DNA of 60,335 nucleotides from Ignavibacteria bacterium (GTDB taxonomy: Bacteria > Bacteroidota > Ignavibacteria > Ch128b). The position numbers and the translations under genes were made by a program. The notes below the pieces were generated by a model. That model searched no databases. It saw only the letters and a program-made list of their open reading frames with translations, and was not told where the DNA came from. The DNA is taken from assembly GCA_016873845.1 (NCBI GenBank), contig VGVX01000007.1, positions 1 to 60,335 on the forward strand. Reading direction: 5' to 3'. This document shows positions 1 through 9,283 of the stretch, one piece after another (within the stretch, counting starts at the first letter, position 1; every line of letters starts with the position of its first letter).

Positions 1-137
1 ACAGTATTTTGCTTCGTTATCAAGATATTTATTCATTCACTCTTTTTTAACAAAAGCTGAAATCCCAAATTTTCCCAAATTCATTATAATTGGCTAAAGG
101 ATAAAATTCTAAGACACTAAAAAAATCTATTTTTTTC

Positions 138-168
138 TTGACATTTTCATCAGATCGGATTACTTTTG
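138..168 (+). promoter_or_regulatory. Promoter of the dcw operon
   Basis: TTGACA lies at 138-143, then a 17-base spacer, then TACTTT at 161-166. The same bases read TACTTTTG at 161-168, an exact match to the Bacteroidota -7 element TAnnTTTG, with TTG exactly 20 bases before it. It therefore fits both the classical sigma-70 and the Bacteroidota pattern. Transcription should begin near 174, about 45 bases before mraZ. Seen directly; activity is inferred. Confidence 0.75.
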
Positions 169-172
169 CCCC

Positions 173-201
173 AAAAGTGGTTGAAAGTGGGGGAGTGTCC
201 C
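173..201 (+). promoter_or_regulatory. Probable MraZ operator (10-bp spaced GTGG repeats)
   Basis: GTGGT at 177-181 and GTGGG at 187-191 are spaced by exactly 10 bases, and a weaker GTCCC follows in the same phase at 197-201. MraZ proteins are known to bind direct GTGG-type repeats in front of their own operon. The boxes sit just downstream of the -7 element, so bound MraZ would block initiation or early elongation. The binding itself is inferred. Confidence 0.6.
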
Positions 202-219
202 ACGATTGACCAATGAATT

Positions 220-660
220 ATGTTTACGGGAAGATTTACATACTCAATAGATAGTAAGAAACGGCTTAGTATCCCTGCCGAATTAAGAAAGCAGCTCAAG
301 CCCGAAGCTGAAGGGACTTTCGTTTTTATCCCCGGAGTAGAGAGCTACGTCAATCTTTATCCCAAGGATGAATGGTTGAAGTTTAGTCAGGTGTTTGCGA
401 AACTATCGGAGTTTGATCCCCGCCAAAGTTACTTCAAGCGAAAGATGCTTGAAAGCGTTGCAGAAAAAAAATTAGATGGACAATTTAGAATAAGCATTCC
501 TCAGATATTTCTTGATAAAGCTAAGATTGAAAATGAAGTGTTAATGGTCGGTCAATGGGAGAGAATCGAACTATGGAATCCAAAATTGTATGAGGAATTA
601 GATTCAAGGTATTCTGAGTCATTCGCCGATATTGCTAAAAGCGTTATGCATGGAAAATGA
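220..660 (+). CDS. mraZ: Transcriptional regulator MraZ
   Basis: This 146-residue protein has the two tandem AbrB/SpoVT-type swapped-hairpin halves of MraZ: MFTGRFTYSIDSKKRLSIP at the start and LDGQFRISIP around residues 85-95. MraZ is a nucleoid-associated repressor of the division and cell wall operon in other bacteria. It is the first gene of the operon and follows the promoter and GTGG repeats at 138-201, so it probably regulates its own transcript. The length is normal for the family. The ATG at 220 is supported by the conserved N-terminus; no clear Shine-Dalgarno is present. Confidence 0.95.
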   Translation: MFTGRFTYSIDSKKRLSIPAELRKQLKPEAEGTFVFIPGVESYVNLYPKDEWLKFSQVFAKLSEFDPRQSYFKRKMLESVAEKKLDGQFRISIPQIFLDKAKIENEVLMVGQWERIELWNPKLYEELDSRYSESFADIAKSVMHGK

Positions 661-1579
661 TTCTTTCCATCGACCGGTATTATTAAAAGAAACGCTGACA
701 TACTTGATAACAAAAAAAGACGGAGTCTACTTTGATGGTACTCTCGGCGGCGGCGGTTATTCAAAAGCCGTGCTCGACAATATTGATCAAAGCGGAACAG
801 TGATTGCAACTGATCTTGATATCAATGCAATTAATTTTTGTAAGAAAAAATTTGAGAATGAAAAGCGAATTATTATCGTGAACGATAGTTATAAAAATGT
901 AAATACAGTTTTAAGAGACTTGGGCGTCGGGAAGATTTCCGGTGCAGTTTTGGATTTAGGCGTTTCCTCATTTCAGCTTGATAGCCGAGATTCGGGGTTC
1001 AGCTATCGCATCGATTCCAAGTTTGATTTACGGTTCAACAAAAACATTGGACAAAGTGCCTCTGAGATATTGAACGAATTCAGCCAAAAAGAATTGGAAG
1101 AAATAGTCAAAAATTTCGGCGAAGAAAAAAATTATAAGAAAATAGTCAGAGCCATTGTAGAAAAACGGAATCAGAGTCCGATAAAAACAACAAAACAGGT
1201 TGTCGAGTTGATCTCAAACTTAGTTGCTGTTAATAAAGTGAATGAGACACTCTCAAGAGTTTTTCAAGCATTCAGGATTTTTGTTAATTCCGAATTAGAC
1301 AATTTGAAGTCATTTCTTTCGGATGTGATTGATGTCATAGAGTCAAAAGGAAGAATTGTAATTGTATCATATCATTCACTCGAAGACAGAATTGTAAAAG
1401 ATTTTTTTAACTACGAAGCACTCAGTTGTGTCTGCCCAAGAGAAATACCAGTCTGCATCTGCGATAAAAAAGCACGAATAAAAAAATTGCACAAAAAAGT
1501 AGTCTTTCCATCAGAAGATGAAATTCGAATTAATTCGCGTGCACGTAGTGCAAAACTAAGAGCGGTAGAAGTTTTATGA
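650..1579 (+). CDS. rsmH: 16S rRNA (cytosine(1402)-N(4))-methyltransferase RsmH
   Basis: RsmH (MraW) methylates N4 of C1402 in the 16S rRNA P site using S-adenosylmethionine. The SAM-binding motif DGTLGGGGYSKAVL follows the start, then LDLGVSSFQLD, the FRIFVNSELDNL motif and SYHSLEDRIVK near the C-terminus, all typical. A Cys-rich stretch (CVCPREIPVCIC) precedes the end. I chose the ATG at 650, which overlaps the mraZ stop and gives the usual MEN...RPVLLKE start at 309 residues; an in-frame ATG at 632 would add six residues. It is the second gene of the dcw operon, as in most bacteria. Confidence 0.95.
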   Translation: MENDSFHRPVLLKETLTYLITKKDGVYFDGTLGGGGYSKAVLDNIDQSGTVIATDLDINAINFCKKKFENEKRIIIVNDSYKNVNTVLRDLGVGKISGAVLDLGVSSFQLDSRDSGFSYRIDSKFDLRFNKNIGQSASEILNEFSQKELEEIVKNFGEEKNYKKIVRAIVEKRNQSPIKTTKQVVELISNLVAVNKVNETLSRVFQAFRIFVNSELDNLKSFLSDVIDVIESKGRIVIVSYHSLEDRIVKDFFNYEALSCVCPREIPVCICDKKARIKKLHKKVVFPSEDEIRINSRARSAKLRAVEVL

Positions 1580-1884
1580 CGAAAAGAAAATTTTCACCGC
1601 TGTGGGGAATAATCGCCTTGGTAGTTTTCAGTGGATCGGCAATTTTCTACGTGCGGAATATAATTCTAGTGGATGATCTTGCTCGCGAAATAAATGAAAA
1701 GCTGAATGAGAAGAATAATCTTTTAATAGAAAATAAAACTTTAAGAGCCACTGAAGAAAAATTATGTGTTAGAGAAAAAATTGTTCCCACGGCTCAAAGC
1801 AGGCTGCAAATGATAATCCCTAAAGAGCCGACTATAATTTTGAAAATAAGTGAAGTCAATAATCTAAAAACTTCTAGCCAGTGA
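1576..1884 (+). CDS. ftsL: Cell division protein FtsL-like
   Basis: This small 102-residue bitopic protein has a short basic cytoplasmic tail, one membrane segment at about residues 9-29, and a charged region rich in Glu, Asn and Leu that should form a short coiled coil. Its sequence is poorly conserved, as is normal for FtsL. Identification rests on size, topology and its place between rsmH and ftsI. FtsL partners FtsB and FtsQ in the divisome and helps activate FtsW-FtsI. The start codon overlaps the rsmH stop (ATGA at 1576), suggesting translational coupling. Confidence 0.8.
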   Translation: MTKRKFSPLWGIIALVVFSGSAIFYVRNIILVDDLAREINEKLNEKNNLLIENKTLRATEEKLCVREKIVPTAQSRLQMIIPKEPTIILKISEVNNLKTSSQ

Positions 1885-3956
1885 AAAATTATAAAATACA
1901 TATCGTATTCATAGCTTGTTTGATTTTATACGCACTCATTGTAACAAGATTAGTGTTTCTGCAGATAATTGATAGAGGAATTTGGGTCGAGCGAGCAACA
2001 AGACAGCTTGAGAAACCATTTACTGTGTATCCTATGCGGGGTGAAATTTACGATCGTAATGGAAACACTTTTGCCCACAGTATTAAAACCTATAAACTTT
2101 CTGCTGATGTATATCTGATAAAAGATTCCATGTTTTTCAGCACTGCGAATCAAATCAGCCATGTAACAGGAGCAAATGCATTCGAATATTTGAAGCTGAT
2201 GAATACAGCTTCTGGAAGAATTGCAATTTTAGAAAAAGAACTCAGTGCAGAAAAAGCAGAAAAGATTTTAAAGCTCGACATCAATGGATTGATTCTCGAA
2301 GAAAAAACTAGGAGAAAATATCCTTTTGGTTCCCTTGCTTCTCATATTCTTGGTTATGTGAACTCAGATTCTGAGGGTTTAGATGGAATTGAGAAGCAAT
2401 ACGACAATTACCTGAAAGGTAAACAAGGTAGTCTAATAATTCAACGTGATGCTCGCGGAAAAGCAAGTACTGTTCTGAATCATAAAAGTCAGAAGGCTGT
2501 CAATGGTTGCGATCTTCATTTAACTATAGATAGAGAAACGCAGCGTGTGTTAGAAGAAGAATTATCAAAAGGTGTTTTGAACTCAAATGCCTCCAATGGC
2601 ATGGGGATAATAATTGATCCAAATACTGGCGAAATTCTTGCTATGTCAAATTATCCGACATTTAATCCTTCGGAGTATTATAAAGCAACTAATTTTGAAA
2701 TTAGAAATCGCGCCGTTACAGACAGATACGATCTTGGTTCTACTTTTAAAATTGTAACTCTCGCCGGCGTACTTGAAGAAAATGTTGCAAAGCCATCAGA
2801 TGTATATTATGCTGAAAAGGGCACTTATCAAACAATGGGTGTAACTTTCAGAGATACGAAGCCGCATACATTTCTTACTGTGGAAGAAGCGATGGAGCAG
2901 TCAAGTAATATTGTATTTGTCAAGCTCGCTCAGAAATGGGGAGCCGAAGAAATGTTTAAATATGTCAGAAATTTTGGATTCGGAACTCGAACTTCAATTG
3001 ATCTACCCGGTGAAACAAGCGGCGACTTAGGTTTACTTAAAAAACATGATAAACTAACCGCGTGTTTTGCATCGCATGGATATTCAATCTCAATATCTGC
3101 AATACAACTGATTATGTCGTATGCAGCAGCAATTAACGGCGGAAAACTTGTCAGCCCATATATAGTCAAAAAAATTGTATCTGAAGATGGAGAGATCATA
3201 AAAGAAGTTAATTCGAATATTGTGCGCAATGTTATTTCCGAATCCACCTCAAAAACTCTGCGGAAAATTTTATATAAAACCATAGAAAACGGTACAGGTC
3301 AATCTGCAAAAATAGACGGGCTTGAAGCTGGCGGAAAAACTGGAACGGCACAAAAACTTATAGAGAGTAAACCAAAAAGTTATTACTCTAAAGAATTTTA
3401 TTTTTCTTCATTCGTTGGATTTTATCCGGTAGATCAACCGCAATACCTCTGTTTAATTGTAATCGATTCACCTAAAGGGAATTATTACGGTGGTACAGTT
3501 GCAGCTCCAATATTTAAGAGAATAGCCGGGCGGTTATTCAAATCTCATGCAGAAGAAAAATTAATTGAAAAGAATCTTGTATATCATAAAATATCTGATG
3601 AATTGTCATTCCCGAGTTTAATAGGAAAAGAAAAATCTGAAGCTATAAAGATTTGCCGCAGTTTCGATGTTGAGATAGAATTTAAGGGAAGTGGCAGAGT
3701 AATTCTTTCGCAAGTGTTCAATGAGGAAGAAAAACATGTTACATTTGGTTTAGGCGATACTGAAAAATCTTCATCGGCAGCTCAAGTTCCAAGTGTAATT
3801 GGACTTTCAATGCGTGAAGCAATTAACCAGATGGCGCTCGCAAATATTAGAGTTGTTATTGAAGGTAACGGATATGTAATTCGACAGAGTCTTGAAGGGG
3901 GGACGGAAGTCCCTTCAAACGCAATTTGCAAATTAATTTGCTCGAAGGATATCTGA
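1881..3956 (+). CDS. ftsI: Division-specific penicillin-binding protein FtsI (PBP3) with two PASTA domains
   Basis: This 691-residue class B transpeptidase crosslinks septal peptidoglycan. It has an N-terminal membrane anchor (about residues 5-27), a dimerisation domain beginning with the RGEIYDRNG motif, and a transpeptidase domain with the active-site S287-T-F-K290, S341-S-N343 and K486-T-G. Two PASTA-like repeats follow, at about 572-626 and 633-691. Gammaproteobacterial FtsI lacks PASTA domains; the layout resembles Gram-positive SpoVD/PBP2x and other Bacteroidota relatives. It starts with GTG inside GTGA, overlapping the ftsL stop, so translation is probably coupled. Confidence 0.95.
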   Translation: MKNYKIHIVFIACLILYALIVTRLVFLQIIDRGIWVERATRQLEKPFTVYPMRGEIYDRNGNTFAHSIKTYKLSADVYLIKDSMFFSTANQISHVTGANAFEYLKLMNTASGRIAILEKELSAEKAEKILKLDINGLILEEKTRRKYPFGSLASHILGYVNSDSEGLDGIEKQYDNYLKGKQGSLIIQRDARGKASTVLNHKSQKAVNGCDLHLTIDRETQRVLEEELSKGVLNSNASNGMGIIIDPNTGEILAMSNYPTFNPSEYYKATNFEIRNRAVTDRYDLGSTFKIVTLAGVLEENVAKPSDVYYAEKGTYQTMGVTFRDTKPHTFLTVEEAMEQSSNIVFVKLAQKWGAEEMFKYVRNFGFGTRTSIDLPGETSGDLGLLKKHDKLTACFASHGYSISISAIQLIMSYAAAINGGKLVSPYIVKKIVSEDGEIIKEVNSNIVRNVISESTSKTLRKILYKTIENGTGQSAKIDGLEAGGKTGTAQKLIESKPKSYYSKEFYFSSFVGFYPVDQPQYLCLIVIDSPKGNYYGGTVAAPIFKRIAGRLFKSHAEEKLIEKNLVYHKISDELSFPSLIGKEKSEAIKICRSFDVEIEFKGSGRVILSQVFNEEEKHVTFGLGDTEKSSSAAQVPSVIGLSMREAINQMALANIRVVIEGNGYVIRQSLEGGTEVPSNAICKLICSKDI

Positions 3957-5453
3957 TTGAAACTTGAAAATGTTATAGAAGGATTAAAAGTTATTCAGCT
4001 CGCTGGCGAAGTTGAGCGTAAAGATATCTCATCAATCGAGTATGATTCACGAAATGTTAAACAAAGTTCTCTATTTGTTGCAATCAAGGGATTCAACACA
4101 GATGGACATAAATATGTAATGGAAGCTATCAGCAAGGGAGCAATCGCTATAGCAATTGAAGATGATTCATCCATTTCTAACGATTATTTGATTCATCAAA
4201 ATATTACGAAGATCTTGGTTAAAGATTCCCGAAAAGCTCTCGCTCAAATTTCCTCTAAATTTTATAAAGATCCTTCCAAAAAAATTAAAATCGTTGGAGT
4301 AACTGGTACAAACGGTAAGACCACTGTCACTTATATTCTCAAGTCTATACTCGAACAAGCAAACAACAAAGTTGGATTGATTGGCACGATTAAAAATTAT
4401 ATCGGTAATGAAATTTTTGTGAGTGATAAAACTACGCCAGAGTCTCTTGAACTTAATCAAATGTTTTACAAAATGGTTGAGGCGGGTTGTACATATTGTG
4501 TTATGGAGGTATCGTCTCATTCGATTGTACTCGATAGAGTATTTGGTATAGAGTTCTGCGGTGCGATTTTTACAAATCTAACTCAAGAGCACTTGGATTT
4601 TCATCATGATATGGAGAGTTACTTTAAGTCCAAGAAAAGATTGTTTGATAGCCTGGGCGAGAATGCAATGGCAGTTTCAAACTTTGACGATCCGTATGGA
4701 CAAAGAATTTTAACAAATACTCTTGCAGAGAAAATTTCGTATGGATCGAATCCTTCTTATGATTTTTCTTTTTCCAGTGAATCATATGATTTTACTTCGA
4801 CGAGTTTCGATTTGGTTATTGACAATCGAAAAAGAAAAATAAGTTCGAATCTTGTAGGTAAATTTAATATTTATAATGCCGCCGCTTGTGCTGCACTCTG
4901 TTGGAAACTTGGGATTAATGAGGAGTCAATAATTAATGGACTCGCTAAAGCAGAAGTTGTACCTGGGCGATTCCAAGTTGTTGGAAGCAATTATCCAATA
5001 AATGTGATCGTGGACTATTCTCATACATCCGATGCTTTGGAGAATTGCCTTTCATCCATAAATGAGATTATCCAAAATCAGAAAAGAAATTCAAAAGTAA
5101 TCACAGTGTTTGGCGCCGGTGGAAATCGGGATAAAACAAAACGCCCGCTTATGGCTAGAGCAGTTGAAAAATATAGCGATAGTTTTATTGTAACTTCGGA
5201 TAATCCACGAAATGAAGGTCCTGAACAAATAATTGAAGATATCTTGGCTGGAGTTAAAAACAAATCAAAGGTAAAAACTATTTCAGATAGAGAAGAAGCA
5301 ATTCGATCAGCAATAATGAATGCTGAAACTAATGACATAGTCTTAATTGCAGGTAAAGGACACGAAGACTATCAAATTATTGGCAAGAAGAAGATCCATT
5401 TCAATGATAAAGAATGTGCAGAAAAATATTTGAAGGAAAGATTCGGGAAATGA
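3957..5453 (+). CDS. murE: UDP-MurNAc-tripeptide synthetase MurE (meso-diaminopimelate ligase)
   Basis: MurE adds the third amino acid to UDP-MurNAc-L-Ala-D-Glu in the cytoplasm with ATP. The Mur-ligase P-loop TGTNGKTT has its Lys at residue 121. The D415-N-P-R418 motif marks the meso-DAP-specific type as opposed to the lysine type, so this cell has Gram-negative-style DAP peptidoglycan. At 498 residues the length is normal. It starts with TTG directly after the ftsI stop codon (no gap), preceded by an AAGGAT Shine-Dalgarno-like sequence. The only likely alternative, the Lys-adding type, is excluded by DNPR. Confidence 0.95.
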   Translation: MKLENVIEGLKVIQLAGEVERKDISSIEYDSRNVKQSSLFVAIKGFNTDGHKYVMEAISKGAIAIAIEDDSSISNDYLIHQNITKILVKDSRKALAQISSKFYKDPSKKIKIVGVTGTNGKTTVTYILKSILEQANNKVGLIGTIKNYIGNEIFVSDKTTPESLELNQMFYKMVEAGCTYCVMEVSSHSIVLDRVFGIEFCGAIFTNLTQEHLDFHHDMESYFKSKKRLFDSLGENAMAVSNFDDPYGQRILTNTLAEKISYGSNPSYDFSFSSESYDFTSTSFDLVIDNRKRKISSNLVGKFNIYNAAACAALCWKLGINEESIINGLAKAEVVPGRFQVVGSNYPINVIVDYSHTSDALENCLSSINEIIQNQKRNSKVITVFGAGGNRDKTKRPLMARAVEKYSDSFIVTSDNPRNEGPEQIIEDILAGVKNKSKVKTISDREEAIRSAIMNAETNDIVLIAGKGHEDYQIIGKKKIHFNDKECAEKYLKERFGK

Positions 5454-6820
5454 ATCTCACTTTGGCGGACATAAAAAAATTGAAAGGCTCAATCGTATTT
5501 AATGATGAAAGTTTCAATTCGATTAAGAACGTATCGATCGATTCGAGAAAAGTGCAAAAGGGTGATCTTTTCTTTGCAATAAAGGGAGATAATTTTGATG
5601 GACATGAATTTATAAATAGTGTTTTGAGGAAGGGAGCCATTGGAGTTGTAATTTCAAAAGAACATCTTTCTAAGTTTAAAAATTTAAAATCTTTTTTTGT
5701 TGTAGTCGATGACACTATTCTTTCTCTTGGAGAACTGGCAAACATTTATAGGAAGAAGTTCAAAGTGAAAACCATTGCAATTACTGGTTCGAACGGAAAA
5801 ACAACTACAAAAGAAATGATCGCAAAAGTTCTCTCCCAAAAATTTCATGTTTTGAAAACTGAAGGAAATCTTAACAATCATATCGGCGTCCCATTGACTT
5901 TGTTCCGTCTAAATAAAAGGCATGAAGTCGCAGTGATTGAAATGGGGATGAATCATTCTGGAGAGTTAACCCGGTTATGTGAAATTGCCGAACCGGACTT
6001 CGGATGTATTACTAACATTGGTCACGCTCATACAGAATTTTTTGAAGGCATTGAAGGAATAGCAAAAGCCAAAGGAGAAGTTTTTGTTTATTTAGCTCGA
6101 ACCAATGGCTTTGGAATTGTTAATTCTGATGATAAGAGAGTTAAACTAAATTCAAGAAAATTGATTAATAAACTTTCATTCGGTTTTACCGGAAATGCTG
6201 ACGTGAAAGGAAAATTTATTGGATTGAATTCAATAGGTAATCCGCGAGTAATTTTTTCTTATAAGAATCATTCAATGAGCGTGGACCTAAAGACTGTCGG
6301 GAGACACTCTTCCTATAATGCAATATGCGCGGCAGCATTCGGTTTCAAATTCGGTGTTCCTTTTAGAAAAATAAAAGCTGCACTTGAATCATACTCTTCA
6401 TTCGAGAAAAGAATGCAGGTAATTAAAAATGATGGACTCACGATTTTGAATGATTCGTACAACGCAAATCCAAGCTCAATGCAAGCTGCATTCGAAACAT
6501 TGAAACTGATGAATGGTTTTGAGAGGAAAATTGCCGCTGTTGGCGATATGTTGGAACTTGGTAAAGAGTCGAAGAAATTCCATGGAGAGCTGGCCAATTA
6601 TGCAGCTGATGCAAAAGTTGATTATCTGTTTTGTTTTGGTGATCTCACTAAACACACAGTTCACCGGGCAAGAGAATTAAATTTAAAAACGTTCAAGTTT
6701 AACAGTAAGAAGAAACTCGTGGAAAAAATAAATTCAGTTTTAATAAAGAATTCAATCCTATTGATAAAAGGTTCTCGTAAAATGAAAATGGAAGAAATTT
6801 TAGAAAGCATTAAGGCATAA
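5450..6820 (+). CDS. murF: UDP-MurNAc-tripeptide-D-Ala-D-Ala ligase MurF
   Basis: MurF joins D-Ala-D-Ala to the UDP-MurNAc tripeptide, completing the cytoplasmic precursor. The N-terminal substrate domain contains the SIDSRKVQKGDLFFAIKG motif; the ATP loop TGSNGKTT follows with its Lys at residue 117, then EMGMNHSGE and the NDSYNANPSSM region. I start at ATG 5450, which forms ATGA with the murE stop and has GAAGGAAAG upstream, giving 456 residues. An in-frame ATG at 5414 would lie within murE and lacks such support. No ddl gene for making D-Ala-D-Ala is in the window. Confidence 0.95.
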   Translation: MNLTLADIKKLKGSIVFNDESFNSIKNVSIDSRKVQKGDLFFAIKGDNFDGHEFINSVLRKGAIGVVISKEHLSKFKNLKSFFVVVDDTILSLGELANIYRKKFKVKTIAITGSNGKTTTKEMIAKVLSQKFHVLKTEGNLNNHIGVPLTLFRLNKRHEVAVIEMGMNHSGELTRLCEIAEPDFGCITNIGHAHTEFFEGIEGIAKAKGEVFVYLARTNGFGIVNSDDKRVKLNSRKLINKLSFGFTGNADVKGKFIGLNSIGNPRVIFSYKNHSMSVDLKTVGRHSSYNAICAAAFGFKFGVPFRKIKAALESYSSFEKRMQVIKNDGLTILNDSYNANPSSMQAAFETLKLMNGFERKIAAVGDMLELGKESKKFHGELANYAADAKVDYLFCFGDLTKHTVHRARELNLKTFKFNSKKKLVEKINSVLIKNSILLIKGSRKMKMEEILESIKA

Positions 6821-6821
6821 A

Positions 6822-7931
6822 ATGCTATACTATTTATTCGACTATTTACATAGAGTTTTTGATATACCAGGTCTCGGTGCATTTCGATATATCACTACTA
6901 GATCGGCAGCAGCTGCAGTTACTTCATTATTATTCACTTTTTATTTTGGTCCTAAAATAATTCGCTGGTTGAAAAAAAATCAGTTAGGCGAATCGAAAAA
7001 AGAAGAAGCTCCTGCAACTCATCACTCAAAAGCTGGCACACCTACTATGGGCGGATTAATCGTGATTTCATCAATCGTAATTCCAGTTATACTTTGGGCT
7101 GATATTCTTAGCATTTTTATAAGTTTAATTTTAGTAGCTACACTATGGTTATTCGGTGTTGGATTACTTGATGATTATCTTAAAGTCGTTAAAAAATACC
7201 GTAAGGGGTTGATCGAAAGATACAAACTGATCCTCCAATTTATTATCGGATTAATTGTCGGTGTAGGAGTATTCTTATCACCAGAATATGCAGGAATAAA
7301 TACTGAGACGACGCTGCCATTTTTCAAAGATTTGAATTTCGATTTTTCATATTTCTACATTCCGGTTGTGATATTTATCATCATGGCAACATCAAACGCA
7401 GTAAATTTAACTGATGGATTGGATGGACTTTCATCCGGAACAATCGCTATTGCTATGCTGACGTTGGCACTTTTCAGCTATGTTACAGGCAATGCAATTT
7501 ACAGTGATTACTTAAACATCGCTTATATTCCTGGGACAGGTGAGCTCACGATTTTCTGTGCTGCGGCTGTAGGTGCAACACTCGGCTTCCTGTGGTTCAA
7601 TTCCTATCCCGCTCAAGTTTTTATGGGGGATACAGGATCGCTAGCACTTGGCGGAGCGCTTGGCACATTGACAGTATTAGTCAAAAAAGAATTGCTGCTT
7701 CCCATTCTCGGCGGGATATTCTTTGCGGAAACTGTTTCAGTCATAATTCAAAGAGTTTATTTCAAATACACAAAGAAAAAGTATGGCGAAGGTCGAAGAG
7801 TTTTTAAAATGGCACCGCTTCACCATCACTTTGAGTTGCTCAATTGGTCTGAGCCAAAAATTGTAGTCAGGTTTTATATTATTGCGATCATACTTGCCAT
7901 ACTTAGTTTAACAACATTTAAAATTCGATAG
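6822..7931 (+). CDS. mraY: Phospho-N-acetylmuramoyl-pentapeptide transferase MraY
   Basis: MraY transfers phospho-MurNAc-pentapeptide to undecaprenyl phosphate, making lipid I at the inner membrane. The 369-residue protein is strongly hydrophobic with about ten membrane segments. Family motifs are visible in order: the Lys- and His-rich first loop (EEAPATHHSKAGTPTMGG), GLLDDYLK, NLTDGLDGL, FMGDTGSLALGG and the APLHHHFEL histidine motif. The aspartates in the DD, NLTDGLDG and GDTG motifs are those known to be catalytic or metal binding. It starts one base after the murF stop. Confidence 0.97.
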   Translation: MLYYLFDYLHRVFDIPGLGAFRYITTRSAAAAVTSLLFTFYFGPKIIRWLKKNQLGESKKEEAPATHHSKAGTPTMGGLIVISSIVIPVILWADILSIFISLILVATLWLFGVGLLDDYLKVVKKYRKGLIERYKLILQFIIGLIVGVGVFLSPEYAGINTETTLPFFKDLNFDFSYFYIPVVIFIIMATSNAVNLTDGLDGLSSGTIAIAMLTLALFSYVTGNAIYSDYLNIAYIPGTGELTIFCAAAVGATLGFLWFNSYPAQVFMGDTGSLALGGALGTLTVLVKKELLLPILGGIFFAETVSVIIQRVYFKYTKKKYGEGRRVFKMAPLHHHFELLNWSEPKIVVRFYIIAIILAILSLTTFKIR

Positions 7932-7933
7932 AA

Positions 7934-9283
7934 GTGATAGACATTAGAAATAGAAAAGTTTCAATTATTGGCTCTGCTCGAAGTGGAATCGCCGCTGCGT
8001 ATCTTGCCCGCAGACAGGGAGCTGAAGTTTTTCTAAGCGATACATCTCAGCCCGAAAATTATGATGAACTCAAGAAAGAACTCTCTGAAAATAAAATACA
8101 TTTCGAGTTTGGTGGACATAGTGATAGAGTTTTTGAGTGCGATTATCTTATAACAAGCCCAGGCGTACCATCAAATTCTGATGTACTCACCAAAGCTAAT
8201 AATTTGGGTATCGTTATAAACAGCGAGATTGAATTTGCAAGCTGGTTTACGAAAGCAAAAATTGTGGGAATCACTGGAACGAATGGAAAGACAACAACCA
8301 CTGCACTGACTAATTATATTCTTAATTTGTGCGGGAAAAAATCTTTAGCAGCGGGGAATATTGGAAATGCTTTCTCGTTAATTGCTGATAATGCGGATGA
8401 AGATTCAATTATAGTTCTCGAGACCAGCAGTTTTCAACTTGATCATATTAATTCTTTCAGGCCGGATGCTGCGGTCCTTCTAAATATCACTCCCGACCAT
8501 CTCGATAGGTATGAGAACGATTTTCAGAAATATATTGATTCGAAATTCAGAATTACTAAGAATCAAATGAACAGTGATCTTTTTGTTTACAATCAGGATG
8601 ATGAAGTAATACAGAATAATACTTCGAAGTGCAAAATCCCAGCGCAGTCATTCTCAATTTTGAATGATGTTGAAAAAGGTGCATCTCTCATTGGAGATAA
8701 AGTCTATTTGAATTTTAACGGACGCAGTGAAGAGCTGATTTCGGCAAAAGAAATTTTAATTAAAGGATCTCACAACCTTTATAATTCAATGGCAGCATCA
8801 TTAACGGCAAAGTATTTCGGTTGTCCAAATGACGGAATAAAAAAAGGATTACAGGAGTTTAAAGGCGTTGAGCATCGTCTTGAACTTGTAAGAACGCTTC
8901 ATGGAATTACTTTTATAAACGATTCGAAAGCAACAAATGTCCGTTCAACCTATTACGCGTTAAAGAGTATCGATCAGCCGATTATTTTAATTCTTGGAGG
9001 GAGAGAGAAAGGAAACGATTACCAAGAGATTATTGAGCCGATCAAACAAAATGTAAAATTCATTCTTGCAATCGGCGAAGCAAAAGAAAAGATCGAGAGT
9101 GCTCTTCATCAAATTAAAAAAGTAATAAAATGCAAAACACTTGAGGAAGCGGTCGATAAAGGATTTGACTATGCAGACGAAAATGATATAGTTCTTCTTT
9201 CACCTGCTTGCAAGAGTTTTGATATGTTCAGGGATTACGAACACCGAGGCAGAAGATTTAAAGATATAGTGAACGATTTATAA
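7934..9283 (+). CDS. murD: UDP-MurNAc-L-alanine:D-glutamate ligase MurD
   Basis: MurD adds D-Glu to UDP-MurNAc-L-Ala in the cytoplasm. The protein has 449 residues, the usual length. It opens with a Rossmann-like UDP-binding domain (SIIGSARSGIAAAYLARRQGA), continues with the Mur-ligase P-loop TGTNGKTT (Lys 119), LNITPDHLDRY in the central domain and INDSKATN in the C-terminal domain. The start is GTG, two bases after the mraY stop; no nearby ATG fits the conserved N-terminus. The gene lies in the common dcw order mraY-murD-ftsW-murG. Confidence 0.96.
   Translation: MIDIRNRKVSIIGSARSGIAAAYLARRQGAEVFLSDTSQPENYDELKKELSENKIHFEFGGHSDRVFECDYLITSPGVPSNSDVLTKANNLGIVINSEIEFASWFTKAKIVGITGTNGKTTTTALTNYILNLCGKKSLAAGNIGNAFSLIADNADEDSIIVLETSSFQLDHINSFRPDAAVLLNITPDHLDRYENDFQKYIDSKFRITKNQMNSDLFVYNQDDEVIQNNTSKCKIPAQSFSILNDVEKGASLIGDKVYLNFNGRSEELISAKEILIKGSHNLYNSMAASLTAKYFGCPNDGIKKGLQEFKGVEHRLELVRTLHGITFINDSKATNVRSTYYALKSIDQPIILILGGREKGNDYQEIIEPIKQNVKFILAIGEAKEKIESALHQIKKVIKCKTLEEAVDKGFDYADENDIVLLSPACKSFDMFRDYEHRGRRFKDIVNDL

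Noticed and set aside
632-649. Upstream ATG for rsmH
   Set aside because: The ATG at 650 gives the conserved N-terminus and the typical stop/start overlap; neither site has a clear Shine-Dalgarno.
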